NCBI RefSeq assembly: GCF_000422865.1 | Contig: NZ_AUGW01000003.1 | Span: 1 to 64,000 of the forward strand | DNA: 64,000 nt | Reading direction: 5' to 3' | DNA from: Oceanospirillum maris DSM 6286 | Lineage (GTDB): Bacteria; Pseudomonadota; Gammaproteobacteria; Pseudomonadales; Halomonadaceae | Part shown: positions 52,511 through 61,496 of the stretch, piece after piece | Numbering within the stretch: the first letter of the stretch is position 1 | Layout: each line of letters starts with the position of its first letter | Notes under the pieces: model-generated | Database searches by the model: none | Seen by the model: the letters and a program-made list of their open reading frames with translations, nothing else | What the model was told of the DNA's origin: nothing | Made by a program: the position numbers and the translations under genes

Positions 52511-55114
52511 TTGGTGTTTGAATTGAAGCATAAGCCAGCACAAGAAAAAAAAATAGATCGTCGAATGACCTTTACAACCGATGTACCTGTTAGTGACGTT
52601 ATTCATAACAGCTTATTAAGCTGTAGCCTAGAGGCCAGTTTGCATGATGCGGCCCTGGAAATGAATAAGCATCATGTCAGTTCGATCCTTGTTATGGATG
52701 CAGGTAAACCTGTCGGTATTTGGACCGAGGCTGATGCCCGTAAACTGGATTTTACCGATCGCCATATCGGCGAGAGAAAAATCAGCGATTACATGAGCAC
52801 ACCGGTCGATACCGTATTTTCTGATGAAAGTTTAAGTGAAATAGCGCTTAAATTTCAAAGACTTCGCCGTCGACATTTCCTTGTCGTCGACCACGACGAA
52901 ACCCCAATGGGAGTGGTGTCCCAGTCCGATGTTATTCGGTCTCAAGGTTTAGAGCATTACCTTTGTATGCGTAATGTTCGCACAGCACTTAAGCAAGCCC
53001 CCCTTGTTCTTGATGAAAACCTTTCGCTATCTGATGCCGTCGTTCGCCTGCAAGAAAGCCAACGTGATGCGGCGGCGGTTCGCAGAAATGAAGAGCAGTC
53101 TTACAGTATTATCACAGAACGAGACATTGTTAACTGGCTGGCAACGGATGTTACCGATCGCACCTTAAAAGAGGTATGCCATAACGAGCTTTATGCCGTT
53201 GATGAAGATACAGGACTACTGCAAGCCAGCAATCTACTGAAGACAAAAGGCTTTCGCCATTTAGGTATTACTAATCATCGAGGCAGTTTAATAGGGATTT
53301 TATCTTACAGTGATATTCTAGACAGCGTTGAGTACGAATACGTTAATCGACTGCAAGAAGCCTTACATTCCCGAGACGAAGCCTTAAAGGCATCAACCAC
53401 CCATTTACGCTTAGCCCAGCGCGTGATTGAAGCCAGCCTTGACGGTATTATCATCACCGACAAGCGGGGCATCATTGAGTCGGTAAACCCCAAGTTCACG
53501 CAAGTAACGGGCTATAGCGAAGTCGAAGCGATAGGCCAAAGCACTAAATTGCTCAGTTCTGGTCGCCATTCTGCCGATTTTTACAACCATCTTTGGAATG
53601 AACTGCAGCATAACGGTTATTGGCAAGGTGAAATTTGGAACCGTCGTAAGAATGGTCAAGTTTACCCTGAGTGGCTGACCATTACCGGTATCTACGATGA
53701 TGATGGAGAGATAGCCCAATTTGCCGCTATTTTTAGCGACATCACCGACCGTAAAAAAGATGAAGAACGCATTCGGCGCTTAGCTTTTTTTGATGATTTA
53801 ACCGGGGTCGCTAACCGTCGCTTGTTTCAAGATCGACTGGAGCAGGCAATCTCTAATGCCCAGCGCCACCAACACCGTTTAGCGGTTTTGTTCCTTGATC
53901 TGGATATGTTTAAGCGTATCAACGACTCTCTAGGACACCTGATCGGCGATGAAGTCCTTAAAGTTGTCGCGGGACGTTTAGCACATACGGTTAGGGAAGG
54001 GGACTCTGTCGCCCGTTTAGGCGGTGATGAGTTTACCGTTATGGTGCCAGAGGTCGACTCGATGGAAGGACTGATGGTTTTAGCTCAGCGGGTTAATGAA
54101 TCCGTTAGCGAGCCGATCTCGGTCGGTAACCATGAGCTTTATATCTCAACCAGCATAGGTATCAGCATCTATCCTGATGATGGTTTAAACCCAGAAGATC
54201 TTATTAAGAATGCCGATGCAGCGATGTATCGCGTTAAAGCCGATGGCCGAGGCAGTTATCACCGTTATACCGATGCCCTACATTACGACTCAGTTCGAGA
54301 GTTGACGATAGAAACACGCTTAAGAAAAGCGATCAAAGAATGCAAATTTGAAGTTAAATATCAGCCTAAAATTGAATTGGATACAGGCCGGTTAGTGGGC
54401 TTTGAAGCACTACTGCGTTGGCATGATAAAAAAAGCCGCTTAATCGTATCCCCTGCGGAATTTATCCCAGTGGCGGAGCGACTAGGCTTAATTGGCACCT
54501 TGGGTGAGTGGGTTTTAGAAGATGTTTGCCGTAAATTGGTTGAGTGGGATAGCGCCGGTTACAACGTTGTCCCGGTTGCGGTAAATATATCCGTTCAGCA
54601 GTTAATGAAAGGTGACTTATCTGCCACTATTGCTCGTATTGTGAAAAATACGGGGGCTAAGGCAAGCTGGCTAGAATTAGAAGTGACAGAAAGTTGCTTT
54701 ATCCCTGAACAGGCCGACCGTATTGCCGATATTTTGCATGCCCTGAGGATGCAAGGTATTAGTATCTCGATTGATGACTTTGGAACCGGGTATTCCTCTT
54801 TAAGCTATCTTCGACGACTGCCCTTAGACGCCCTTAAAATCGATCGTGCTTTTGTGATGGATGTTGCAGATAACGCCGATGATGCTCGTTTAGCCTCCAC
54901 CATTATCGCCATGGCAAAAGGTCTAGGCTTAAGAGTTGTGGCAGAAGGCATTGAAAACGAAGCTCAGCTAAACTTCCTGCGAAGCCATCACTGCAATCAA
55001 GGGCAAGGCTTTATGTTTGCCAAGGCAGAATCTGCAGATCAGGTCGCGCTATGGCTATCCGGTGAATGGAATCCTTTGGTAGAGCTGGGGGTTCTGGATG
55101 CTGAATGCCTATAA
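52511..55114 (+). CDS. CBS-PAS-GGDEF-EAL cyclic-di-GMP turnover protein
   Basis: This 867-residue cytoplasmic protein has four CBS motifs (about 28-280), a PAS domain (about 300-415), GGDEF (about 425-585) and EAL (about 600-850). GGDEF is intact at 504-508 with an RxxD inhibitory site at 495-498 (REGD). EAL is intact (E632 in GFEALLR), with DDFGTGYSS also present. Both making and breaking cyclic-di-GMP are therefore possible. CBS pairs may bind adenine nucleotides. The start is TTG at 52511 with GGAG 6-9 bases before it; GTG at 52514 is an alternative. It follows a double-receiver gene, its likely partner. Confidence 0.93.
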   Translation: MVFELKHKPAQEKKIDRRMTFTTDVPVSDVIHNSLLSCSLEASLHDAALEMNKHHVSSILVMDAGKPVGIWTEADARKLDFTDRHIGERKISDYMSTPVDTVFSDESLSEIALKFQRLRRRHFLVVDHDETPMGVVSQSDVIRSQGLEHYLCMRNVRTALKQAPLVLDENLSLSDAVVRLQESQRDAAAVRRNEEQSYSIITERDIVNWLATDVTDRTLKEVCHNELYAVDEDTGLLQASNLLKTKGFRHLGITNHRGSLIGILSYSDILDSVEYEYVNRLQEALHSRDEALKASTTHLRLAQRVIEASLDGIIITDKRGIIESVNPKFTQVTGYSEVEAIGQSTKLLSSGRHSADFYNHLWNELQHNGYWQGEIWNRRKNGQVYPEWLTITGIYDDDGEIAQFAAIFSDITDRKKDEERIRRLAFFDDLTGVANRRLFQDRLEQAISNAQRHQHRLAVLFLDLDMFKRINDSLGHLIGDEVLKVVAGRLAHTVREGDSVARLGGDEFTVMVPEVDSMEGLMVLAQRVNESVSEPISVGNHELYISTSIGISIYPDDGLNPEDLIKNADAAMYRVKADGRGSYHRYTDALHYDSVRELTIETRLRKAIKECKFEVKYQPKIELDTGRLVGFEALLRWHDKKSRLIVSPAEFIPVAERLGLIGTLGEWVLEDVCRKLVEWDSAGYNVVPVAVNISVQQLMKGDLSATIARIVKNTGAKASWLELEVTESCFIPEQADRIADILHALRMQGISISIDDFGTGYSSLSYLRRLPLDALKIDRAFVMDVADNADDARLASTIIAMAKGLGLRVVAEGIENEAQLNFLRSHHCNQGQGFMFAKAESADQVALWLSGEWNPLVELGVLDAECL

Positions 55115-55262
55115 GATGACTGCAAGCTAAATGCCGTTAAACGGGAATCTATTAACCGCTAACGTTGTTATTGTCATCAAAACGTCGTCAAAACAGAATA
55201 GAAAATAAGCGCGGGGATGGTCGAGGCGGTAATAAAAAGCCAAGACTAAACCCGCATATTTT

Positions 55263-56522
55263 TCACCGATCAAACCAAGCTTTCATTACCTGCGTGATTT
55301 TTCTGAGCTGCTCTGGCGTTATAATATAAGGCGGCATCGTATACAGATAACAACCAAAAGAGCGCAGCCAAACGCCTCGTTGAGCGGCAAAATCTTGTAT
55401 ACCCGCTAGACTACTGGCATTTTTCACTTCGATAACAGCCGTTGCGCCCAACACCCGTGTCGTTAAAACCTCATCATGCTGAAAGCTAAGTAACTCATCT
55501 TTTAATAGTTGATTCAGTACGGCAATTTTCTCAAGGTAATTATCTCGCTCAAACACCTCAATGCTTTTTAGGGCAACAGCACAGGCCAAGGGGTTCCCCA
55601 TAAAGGTTGGGCCATGCATAAAAGCTTTGCTCGGATCATCATCCCAAAAGGCATCAAACACACGATCGGTAGCGATCGTCGCGGCGTGCCCAATATAGCC
55701 ACCGGTTAATCCTTTGCTTAACACCATAATATCGGGGGTAACCGCAGCGTATTCTGCGGCAAAAAGCTTACCGGTACGCCCAAACCCCGTGGCAACTTCA
55801 TCAAAGATAAAGAGAATATTGAACTCATCACAGAGCTTACGGGCTTCTTGAAGATAGATAGGGCTATACATATTTAGCCCACCAGCCGCCTGAAGCAAAG
55901 GCTCCACTAAAAAGCCGGCAATCTCTTCATGGTGTTGCTCAAAAACCTGACGTAGGGCGGCAATATCAGGGGCAACCTCCTCTGCGGTTGCATCAAATAC
56001 CGCTGTCGGAGCGGGCGCAAAATGATGCTTAGGTAACAAACCACTAAAAAGGCTGTGCATACCCTCTTCGGGATCACAAACCGACATACAACCGGTTGTA
56101 TCCCCATGATAAGCCCGCATAAGAGAGGCCATTTTGAATTTTCTATGCAAGCCTTGGTTTTGCCAAAACTGGACAGCCATCTTCATGGCGACTTCCATGC
56201 CTACAGAGCCGCTGTCACTGTAAAAAACATGGTTTAACCCATTTGGTGTAATCTCAACCAATTTCTTCGCCAGCGCCACAGCAGGGCCATTTTTTAGCCC
56301 ACCCAGCATCACGTGGGAAAGCTTGTCCGCTTGATCGTGAATGGCCTCGGTAATATCTGGATGCTTATAACCATGAATCATACACCACCAAGAACAGGTG
56401 GCATCAAGCAGGCGCATACCGTTAGTCAGCTGAATGTAAGGGCCTTCGCCCGTTTCCACTTCATAGTTGACTTCCAGATGCTTCATTTGAGCATAGGGAA
56501 ACCAGAGACTCGTATCCTGCAT
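55263..56522 (-). CDS. bioA: Adenosylmethionine-8-amino-7-oxononanoate aminotransferase (DAPA synthase)
   Basis: This class III PLP aminotransferase has 419 residues from the ATG at 56522, which has AAGGGTGG 3-4 bases upstream; the frame extends to 56543. It uses SAM to aminate KAPA in biotin synthesis. Motifs are DATCSWWCMIHGYKHP and YSDSGSVGMEVAMKMA (typical of BioA), D241 in FDEVATGFGRTG, and the PLP lysine K270 in LSKGLTGG. A BirA-like operator lies right upstream. No other bio gene is in the window, so bioA is apart from bioBFCD. Confidence 0.95.
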   Translation of the reverse strand: MQDTSLWFPYAQMKHLEVNYEVETGEGPYIQLTNGMRLLDATCSWWCMIHGYKHPDITEAIHDQADKLSHVMLGGLKNGPAVALAKKLVEITPNGLNHVFYSDSGSVGMEVAMKMAVQFWQNQGLHRKFKMASLMRAYHGDTTGCMSVCDPEEGMHSLFSGLLPKHHFAPAPTAVFDATAEEVAPDIAALRQVFEQHHEEIAGFLVEPLLQAAGGLNMYSPIYLQEARKLCDEFNILFIFDEVATGFGRTGKLFAAEYAAVTPDIMVLSKGLTGGYIGHAATIATDRVFDAFWDDDPSKAFMHGPTFMGNPLACAVALKSIEVFERDNYLEKIAVLNQLLKDELLSFQHDEVLTTRVLGATAVIEVKNASSLAGIQDFAAQRGVWLRSFGCYLYTMPPYIITPEQLRKITQVMKAWFDR

Positions 56523-56532
56523 AAACCACCCT

Positions 56533-56565
56533 TGGTAAACCAAAAAACATTAAATTAGTTTACCA
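56533..56565. promoter_or_regulatory. BirA-like operator upstream of bioA
   Basis: TGGTAAACC (56533-56541), 15 spacer bases, then AGTTTACCA (56557-56565). This is an inverted repeat with the half-sites and N15 spacing of gammaproteobacterial biotin operators, with one and two mismatches to TTGTAAACC/GGTTTACAA. It lies just before the bioA start, where BirA bound to biotinyl-AMP would block transcription. Confidence 0.75.
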
Positions 56566-56660
56566 TAAGGTGATAAATAGAGCACCATCGGAGAAACAGC
56601 ATTGATTATTGGGCAACCGGTCAGCCAGAGAATTTCGCACTATTTCGTTAAAAAGCCCGA

Positions 56661-57437
56661 TTAATGACCATTCAGTCGATTCAAAAAGCTAATAATGGCA
56701 CCGTTTACCGCCTCAGGCTGCTCCATAGGGCTTAAATGCGCAGCGCCTTCAATTAAGGCAAAGTGGCTTTGCTTGAGTTGTTCCGCTAGAAACTCACCGT
56801 ATTTGGGCGGAGTCATTTTATCTTGGTCTGAACTAATCACGAGGGCAGGACAGGCAATTTCACCAATATCATCAAGACGATCAAAGCTATTACAGCTGGA
56901 GAAATCGTTAAAAACGGCACTGCGTTCACTTTGCATCAGCAGCTCTATAAATTGGTCGCTAATATCTTGATCAACGGTGTCATTTAACGCGTATTGAGCA
57001 AGCGTGCGAACAAATAGAGGATAATCATCATGGATTTGCTCTAAAAAAGTGCTCTGAACTTTTAAGCGCGCCCCAGTATTAACCAGCACCAAGCCCGCAA
57101 GTTGATCGGGGTACTGCATAGCAAATTCAAGGCAAACCGCACCGCCCATGCTGTGACCCGCTAAGATGAGTTGCTCGCTACCAAGCTCTTGAGCCAACTC
57201 TGAAAGAGTATGAGCGTAGTGAGCAATACTTTGATCACCGCCATGATGGGCGCTCATCGCATGACCGGGTAGATCAACGGCGATCATGTTAGCGTGATCA
57301 CGTAATCCTGTAAGTTGCTCATTCCATTGGGCATGGTTAAGTCCCGCGCCGTGTACCATCAGTATCGTCGGCAGATCGTGGTTAAGCGCTCTGTGGCTAG
57401 AAAGGTAACCAAGTTCATTAAAATCCTGAGCAAACAT
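56661..57437 (-). CDS. Alpha/beta-fold hydrolase
   Basis: This 258-residue hydrolase has nucleophile S96 in AGHSMGGAV, the oxyanion HG in MVHGAGLNHAQW, an acid in SSDQDKMTPP and the histidine in EGAAHLSPME. The ATG at 57437 has AAGG about 9 bases upstream; earlier in-frame starts at 57446 and 57473 are poorly placed. It is followed by bioA after about 140 bases on the same strand. A BioH-like role (carboxyl esterase of pimeloyl-ACP methyl ester) would fit the neighbour, but the sequence is not diagnostic; peroxidase-like or other esterase roles are equally possible. Confidence 0.8.
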   Translation of the reverse strand: MFAQDFNELGYLSSHRALNHDLPTILMVHGAGLNHAQWNEQLTGLRDHANMIAVDLPGHAMSAHHGGDQSIAHYAHTLSELAQELGSEQLILAGHSMGGAVCLEFAMQYPDQLAGLVLVNTGARLKVQSTFLEQIHDDYPLFVRTLAQYALNDTVDQDISDQFIELLMQSERSAVFNDFSSCNSFDRLDDIGEIACPALVISSDQDKMTPPKYGEFLAEQLKQSHFALIEGAAHLSPMEQPEAVNGAIISFLNRLNGH

Positions 57438-57643
57438 AGGGATCATCCTTGTGCTGTTATAGAGTTGTGTCAAAGCGGAGTCGTGTAAAACCGTTATATT
57501 GTAAAACCAACTATTTTTATCGTTAGCTTTTTCAAATAAGTGTTCAGACTAAACATAGATCATAAATAATACAAATGAACCGCCTTGATAGGCATCAAAA
57601 AGTGTATAAATTTTTTATAAGAATCACTATAATTCCGACTAAA

Positions 57644-57702
57644 ATAGTTGGTTAACTGGGTAAGATAGCTGGTTAATAGGACAAAACAGTTGGTTAACAG
57701 GA
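57644..57702 (+). promoter_or_regulatory. Three 21-base tandem repeats before the flavodoxin gene
   Basis: The units (A/G)TAG(C/T)TGGTTAA and close relatives start at 57644, 57665 and 57686, giving exactly 21-base spacing, and the last lies 7 bases before the ATG at 57709 and contains its ribosome site (ACAGGAG). Spacing of two helical turns suggests cooperative binding of a regulator. The binding protein is unknown. Confidence 0.6.
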
Positions 57703-57708
57703 GCGTTT

Positions 57709-58176
57709 ATGGCCACAATTAAAATTTTGGTAGGAACCGTCTACGGTGGGTCCCGTGACGTTGCAGAGCATGTTAAACCAGAGCTTGAAGCAAAAGGTTG
57801 CCGCGTTGATATTTCAGAAGACCCGAGTATCGCTGATTTAGAGAATAAAACACTAGAAGGGATATTGATCGTTTGCTCAACCACTGGGTCAGGTGATTTT
57901 CCGCCAAATTTTGATAAGTTTTATCATCAGCTGCAAGAGAATGGTGCAGCATTATCTCAGCTTAAATACGGCATTATCTCATTAGGTGATAGTTCTTATG
58001 ATGAGACATTCTGCGATGCTGGTAAAAAAATGGATGCCGTCTTGGCAGAATATGGAGGCCAGCGTATCGGCCGACCACTAGAGATTGATTCTGCAGAACA
58101 TTTTGATGCCACAGAACCTGCCGGTGACTGGATTGGCCGTTGGATTGATCAGCTGCAGCAGACTGAAATAGCTTAA
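57709..58176 (+). CDS. mioC: MioC-type flavodoxin
   Basis: This 155-residue single-domain flavodoxin has an FMN phosphate loop near the start (VGTVYGGSRDVAEHV, replacing the classical TxTGxT), then CSTTGSGDFPPNF and GIISLGDSSYDETFCDAG, both typical of MioC and its relatives. In E. coli, MioC can donate electrons to biotin synthase, and here the gene is close to bioA, which may be meaningful. It is a single gene with an unusual upstream repeat array. Confidence 0.88.
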   Translation: MATIKILVGTVYGGSRDVAEHVKPELEAKGCRVDISEDPSIADLENKTLEGILIVCSTTGSGDFPPNFDKFYHQLQENGAALSQLKYGIISLGDSSYDETFCDAGKKMDAVLAEYGGQRIGRPLEIDSAEHFDATEPAGDWIGRWIDQLQQTEIA

Positions 58177-58181
58177 AGATA

Positions 58182-58215
58182 GAAAAAAACAAACAGCCTC
58201 ACCAGTGGGCTGTTT
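58182..58215 (-). terminator. Two-sided terminator between mioC and the cytochrome b561 gene
   Basis: AAACAGCC (58191-58198) pairs with GGCTGTTT (58208-58215). On the - strand it is followed by GTTTTTTTC; on the + strand by GCTTATC. It serves the - strand gene best but lies between convergent genes. Confidence 0.75.
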
Positions 58216-58260
58216 GCTTATCACCATTTGTTTTATGGCATCATTCTTATTAATACACTA

Positions 58261-58953
58261 CTAGCCAAAGTTACTGATCAGCCACCAACCAAGAGCCGAA
58301 AGCAGGGCGACCACAATCAAGAACCGGATAGCGGGCAGCTCTGACTGTCGTACCGATTGAGCCATTGATAACGGCACTTTTTTAACGCCGGTGACCATCG
58401 CTTTAATCAAACGCTCCCGCTTGAACGCATCATGAAACAATACAGCGGCCACGTGCAGTACAACTAATCCAATAAGAAAATCAGGCAACAGCAGGTGTAT
58501 CTCACTAAGGCGCGAGATCCATTGGTCACTCAAGTATGGAACTAAAGGGCCGTCAATAAAAATGTCGTCCGTAGTGCCAAGGCCACTAAAACCCTGCGCA
58601 AGTAAGATAAGAATTAACGCAACCACCATCCATCCGCCAACCGGATTATGACCAACGTAGTGAGAATCGCTATGCACAGACATCACATCAGGTATCGATT
58701 TAATTGTTTTAATCGGAGAACGAATAAAATTAATAAAGCGCGCGTGATAACTGCCTAAAAACCCCCAAACAATGCGATAAATAATAAGGCCTAGCACGGT
58801 ATACCCAGCCAGAACATGGTTATCCATCTCGACCCCTTCCGTGCCGCTCCACCATAAAAAACCAATAAGAACGACCAGAGACCAGTGAAAAAGTCGGATA
58901 CTAATATCCCAAACTTTTACCGCCTGTTGTGCTTTATCTGGTGTCGATTCCAT
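58261..58953 (-). CDS. Cytochrome b561-family membrane protein
   Basis: This 230-residue membrane protein has about four core helices plus a C-terminal one. Heme-ligand histidines are plausible in IRLFHWSLVV, in DNHVLAGYTVLG, in SEIHLLLPDF and in VLHVAAVLFHDAF. It belongs to the cytochrome b561 / Ni,Fe-hydrogenase b-type family, which moves electrons between quinone and periplasmic partners. The ATG at 58953 has AGGAG about 8 bases upstream. It follows the DsbD-like gene on the same strand, and a periplasmic cytochrome b562 is nearby, suggesting a shared redox role. Confidence 0.85.
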   Translation of the reverse strand: MESTPDKAQQAVKVWDISIRLFHWSLVVLIGFLWWSGTEGVEMDNHVLAGYTVLGLIIYRIVWGFLGSYHARFINFIRSPIKTIKSIPDVMSVHSDSHYVGHNPVGGWMVVALILILLAQGFSGLGTTDDIFIDGPLVPYLSDQWISRLSEIHLLLPDFLIGLVVLHVAAVLFHDAFKRERLIKAMVTGVKKVPLSMAQSVRQSELPAIRFLIVVALLSALGWWLISNFG

Positions 58954-59035
58954 GCTCACTTCTCCTACTTGTATTCACTTATATTAAATAGCTGTTCACA
59001 TTGAATAGCTTTTACTTGATGGGCCTATCTCGCGA

Positions 59036-61255
59036 TCAGTTTAACCCTTTGGCCCGCTCAATAGCCGACAGTAGCGCGGCTTTACTGAGTATTTCACCCA
59101 GAAGGATTCCGTTTGGTGCCCCTGGGCCATAAACAGCATTAAAAGGGATGCCAAAGCGTTGATGGTCACTGAGATACTGGCTAATCACAGAGTCAGGGCG
59201 CGTCCAATCACCTCGCATAGGAACAACCCCTTCAGCGCTTAAGGCTTGTTGGATAGGATCGGTATTGATCACCGCAATCTTGTTCGCCATGCAGGTAACA
59301 CACCAACGCGCGGTTATATCGATAAAAACAACATGGCCATCAGCCACGTAGGCATCGATGCGGGAAGGTTCAAAGGCTACCCACGACAAGGTGTCCTCTG
59401 CATCTTCAACAGCAAGAGTGTTTGTCGTTGATGGTGGCAACCAAGGGATTAAAGCTAAGGCGATAATCGGCAAAGCCCAAAGAAGACGATGACGTTTTAT
59501 CAGTAACCACCAAAGCAACGCCAGGCTTATTATTGCAACGACACCGGTCAGCACGATTAAGTCAGACAACACCCAAAACAACCATCCCGCAGTAATTAAC
59601 AGCCCCGTACCAAGCACTCGCTTTAAGGTCAGCATCCAACGACCTGGCTTAGGCAGTTTATAAACCCACGTCGGTTTTAAGGTCATCAAAAGATAGGGCA
59701 AGGCCAAGCCAACGCCAAGAGCAAGGAAGATCAGTAACAAGCTTTGATTGTCTTGGGAGAAAGCAAAGCCAATAGCGGTGCCTAAAAAGGGTGCAGAACA
59801 GGGGGTTGCCAGCAACGTTGCCAGCACACCTTGGGCAAACGAGCTTGTGAGTGAGTGCTCGTTATGCGCCGCGGTCGAATGGCTTTTATTGCCGATTTGA
59901 GCGACCCATAAAGGCAAACGAAACTCAAACAACCCCCAAAGATTACCGGCAAAAGCCACGACGATAAGCGCCAAGGCACCAATAAACAACGGTTGCTGAA
60001 ACTGAATCCCCCAGCCAATGGCTTGTCCACTTGCTTTTAAAGCGATCAAAACGGCAGCTAGCAGCATAAAAGAGCTGACAATACCGGCTGCGGTGGCGAT
60101 AAAACTGCGGCGAATTTGACCTTGAGAAAGCTCACTATGCTTAATTAAATGCAGCACCTTAATCGACAGTACCGGCAACACACAGGGCATGAAGTTAAGA
60201 ATAAAACCGCCCACTAGCGCCATTAGCAGCATCAACCAAAGATCTGTATTCGGCTCACTGACAGCAGAGCCATGACTGGCGGTAACAGGGTTACCCTTAA
60301 TAAGGGTTAGAGCTTTCTGCAAGGGCTGCCAGTCCACATTAAGAGAAAAATCACCCTGCTGCGTGCGTATCACTAAATGAGCGGGTTCTGTTTCACTGGG
60401 TAGGCGCTTGCGCTGAATAGGGAATTGGGCACGCCATAATTGATCGGTACTGTCTTCAATGGCTTGAGGCGCTGCGATAATCGGTGCATCTAGCTCTGGC
60501 TCCGGTGTCAGCTCGGGAAATAAATCTAAAAGCTGCATCGTTTTAGGCAACTGTAGCTGAATCTCTACACGTTTTTGCGCGGCATCCAATTGAATCTGAG
60601 ACGTGTGAACCCCTGCGGTCGAGGCCTTGCGAGGTATTTGACTGATAAACTGACTGATTTCAAACGCCGCATCAACATCAAGCATACCGTTTTGGCTTAA
60701 ATCACTTGGCAGTGCGTCCCTAGGAATCACGGGCTTAAAACTGACAGGGATACATAGCTCACGGCAGATTAAAATTCTAACATCCAGGGCAATATCGCCA
60801 CTTCTTTCTTGGGTAGCAGGATCAAGAGAAAGAGATTCTAGGGAAAGTAACTCAAGTGTTAAATCAAGAGGAAAGATAACCCGTTTCTCATAACCGTAGA
60901 GCTGAAATCCTTGAAAATCGAGCCTTAATGGCGCGGGATAATACAAGGCTATATTTTGAACAACACTATTGTCTATCGCGATAATTTTTGGCGGAATACC
61001 AGCGGCTCCCGGCGTACGCCAGTACGTTTTCCAGCCATCATCCATGGTGATTTCAAGACCCGCTTTTAATGTCTTTGTCGAGGCCGTAGGCCCATCTTCA
61101 ACAGCGGCAATAAGCAGGCGAGCTTTAGCTTGCGGTGTTTCTATCCAGTCACTTTTCGCCCCGTAGGCAAGGCTACTCTGGATAATAATAACTAGAAACA
61201 ACACCCAAAAAAGGATGACCGAAGGATAGGCGGAAAAGCCAGAAGAGTGTCTCAA
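59036..61255 (-). CDS. DsbD/ScsB-like transmembrane thiol-disulfide reductase
   Basis: This is a 739-residue protein with a signal-like start (VILFWVLFLVIIIQSSLAYG). A periplasmic N-terminal domain (about 40-320) follows with the Cys pair in LICRELCIPV. The DsbD membrane domain (about 335-600) has cysteines in NFMPCVLPVLSIK and ATPCSAPFLG. The C-terminal thioredoxin-like domain contains CVTC at 652-655. It passes electrons from cytoplasmic thioredoxin to periplasmic proteins. The N-terminal domain type and length fit ScsB-like DsbD proteins better than E. coli DsbD. The neighbours are cytochromes, so cytochrome maturation or copper-stress repair are both possible. Confidence 0.88.
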   Translation of the reverse strand: MRHSSGFSAYPSVILFWVLFLVIIIQSSLAYGAKSDWIETPQAKARLLIAAVEDGPTASTKTLKAGLEITMDDGWKTYWRTPGAAGIPPKIIAIDNSVVQNIALYYPAPLRLDFQGFQLYGYEKRVIFPLDLTLELLSLESLSLDPATQERSGDIALDVRILICRELCIPVSFKPVIPRDALPSDLSQNGMLDVDAAFEISQFISQIPRKASTAGVHTSQIQLDAAQKRVEIQLQLPKTMQLLDLFPELTPEPELDAPIIAAPQAIEDSTDQLWRAQFPIQRKRLPSETEPAHLVIRTQQGDFSLNVDWQPLQKALTLIKGNPVTASHGSAVSEPNTDLWLMLLMALVGGFILNFMPCVLPVLSIKVLHLIKHSELSQGQIRRSFIATAAGIVSSFMLLAAVLIALKASGQAIGWGIQFQQPLFIGALALIVVAFAGNLWGLFEFRLPLWVAQIGNKSHSTAAHNEHSLTSSFAQGVLATLLATPCSAPFLGTAIGFAFSQDNQSLLLIFLALGVGLALPYLLMTLKPTWVYKLPKPGRWMLTLKRVLGTGLLITAGWLFWVLSDLIVLTGVVAIISLALLWWLLIKRHRLLWALPIIALALIPWLPPSTTNTLAVEDAEDTLSWVAFEPSRIDAYVADGHVVFIDITARWCVTCMANKIAVINTDPIQQALSAEGVVPMRGDWTRPDSVISQYLSDHQRFGIPFNAVYGPGAPNGILLGEILSKAALLSAIERAKGLN

Positions 61256-61442
61256 AGTCGATTCCTATTAAATAAAATATTATGTCAATAAAACAGCATG
61301 GCAAGCATAGCAAACTTGCAGCGGTGAGACAGTCGTCGGTTAAGCAAGTTCATGTTGAAGCTTTTTTATTAGATAGATGATCAACAGTTTGATGGATAGG
61401 CCAAGTACATGGAATAAAACAGGTTGAAGCGGACAAAAACAT

Positions 61443-61467
61443 AAAACCTGACGCGATGTCAGGTTTT
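61443..61467 (-). terminator. Terminator after the cytochrome b562 gene
   Basis: AAAACCTGAC (61443-61452) pairs perfectly with GTCAGGTTTT (61458-61467). On the - strand it ends in GGTTTTATGTTTTTG, on the + strand in GGTTTTATT. It lies 30 bases past the gene ending at 61497. Confidence 0.85.
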
Positions 61468-61496
61468 ATTCACACTTTTCTTAACGTAAACGAAGA

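Noticed and set aside
57644-57702. 21-base repeats as a CRISPR array
   Set aside because: Repeats are directly adjacent with no unique spacers of CRISPR size, imperfect, and next to a gene start.
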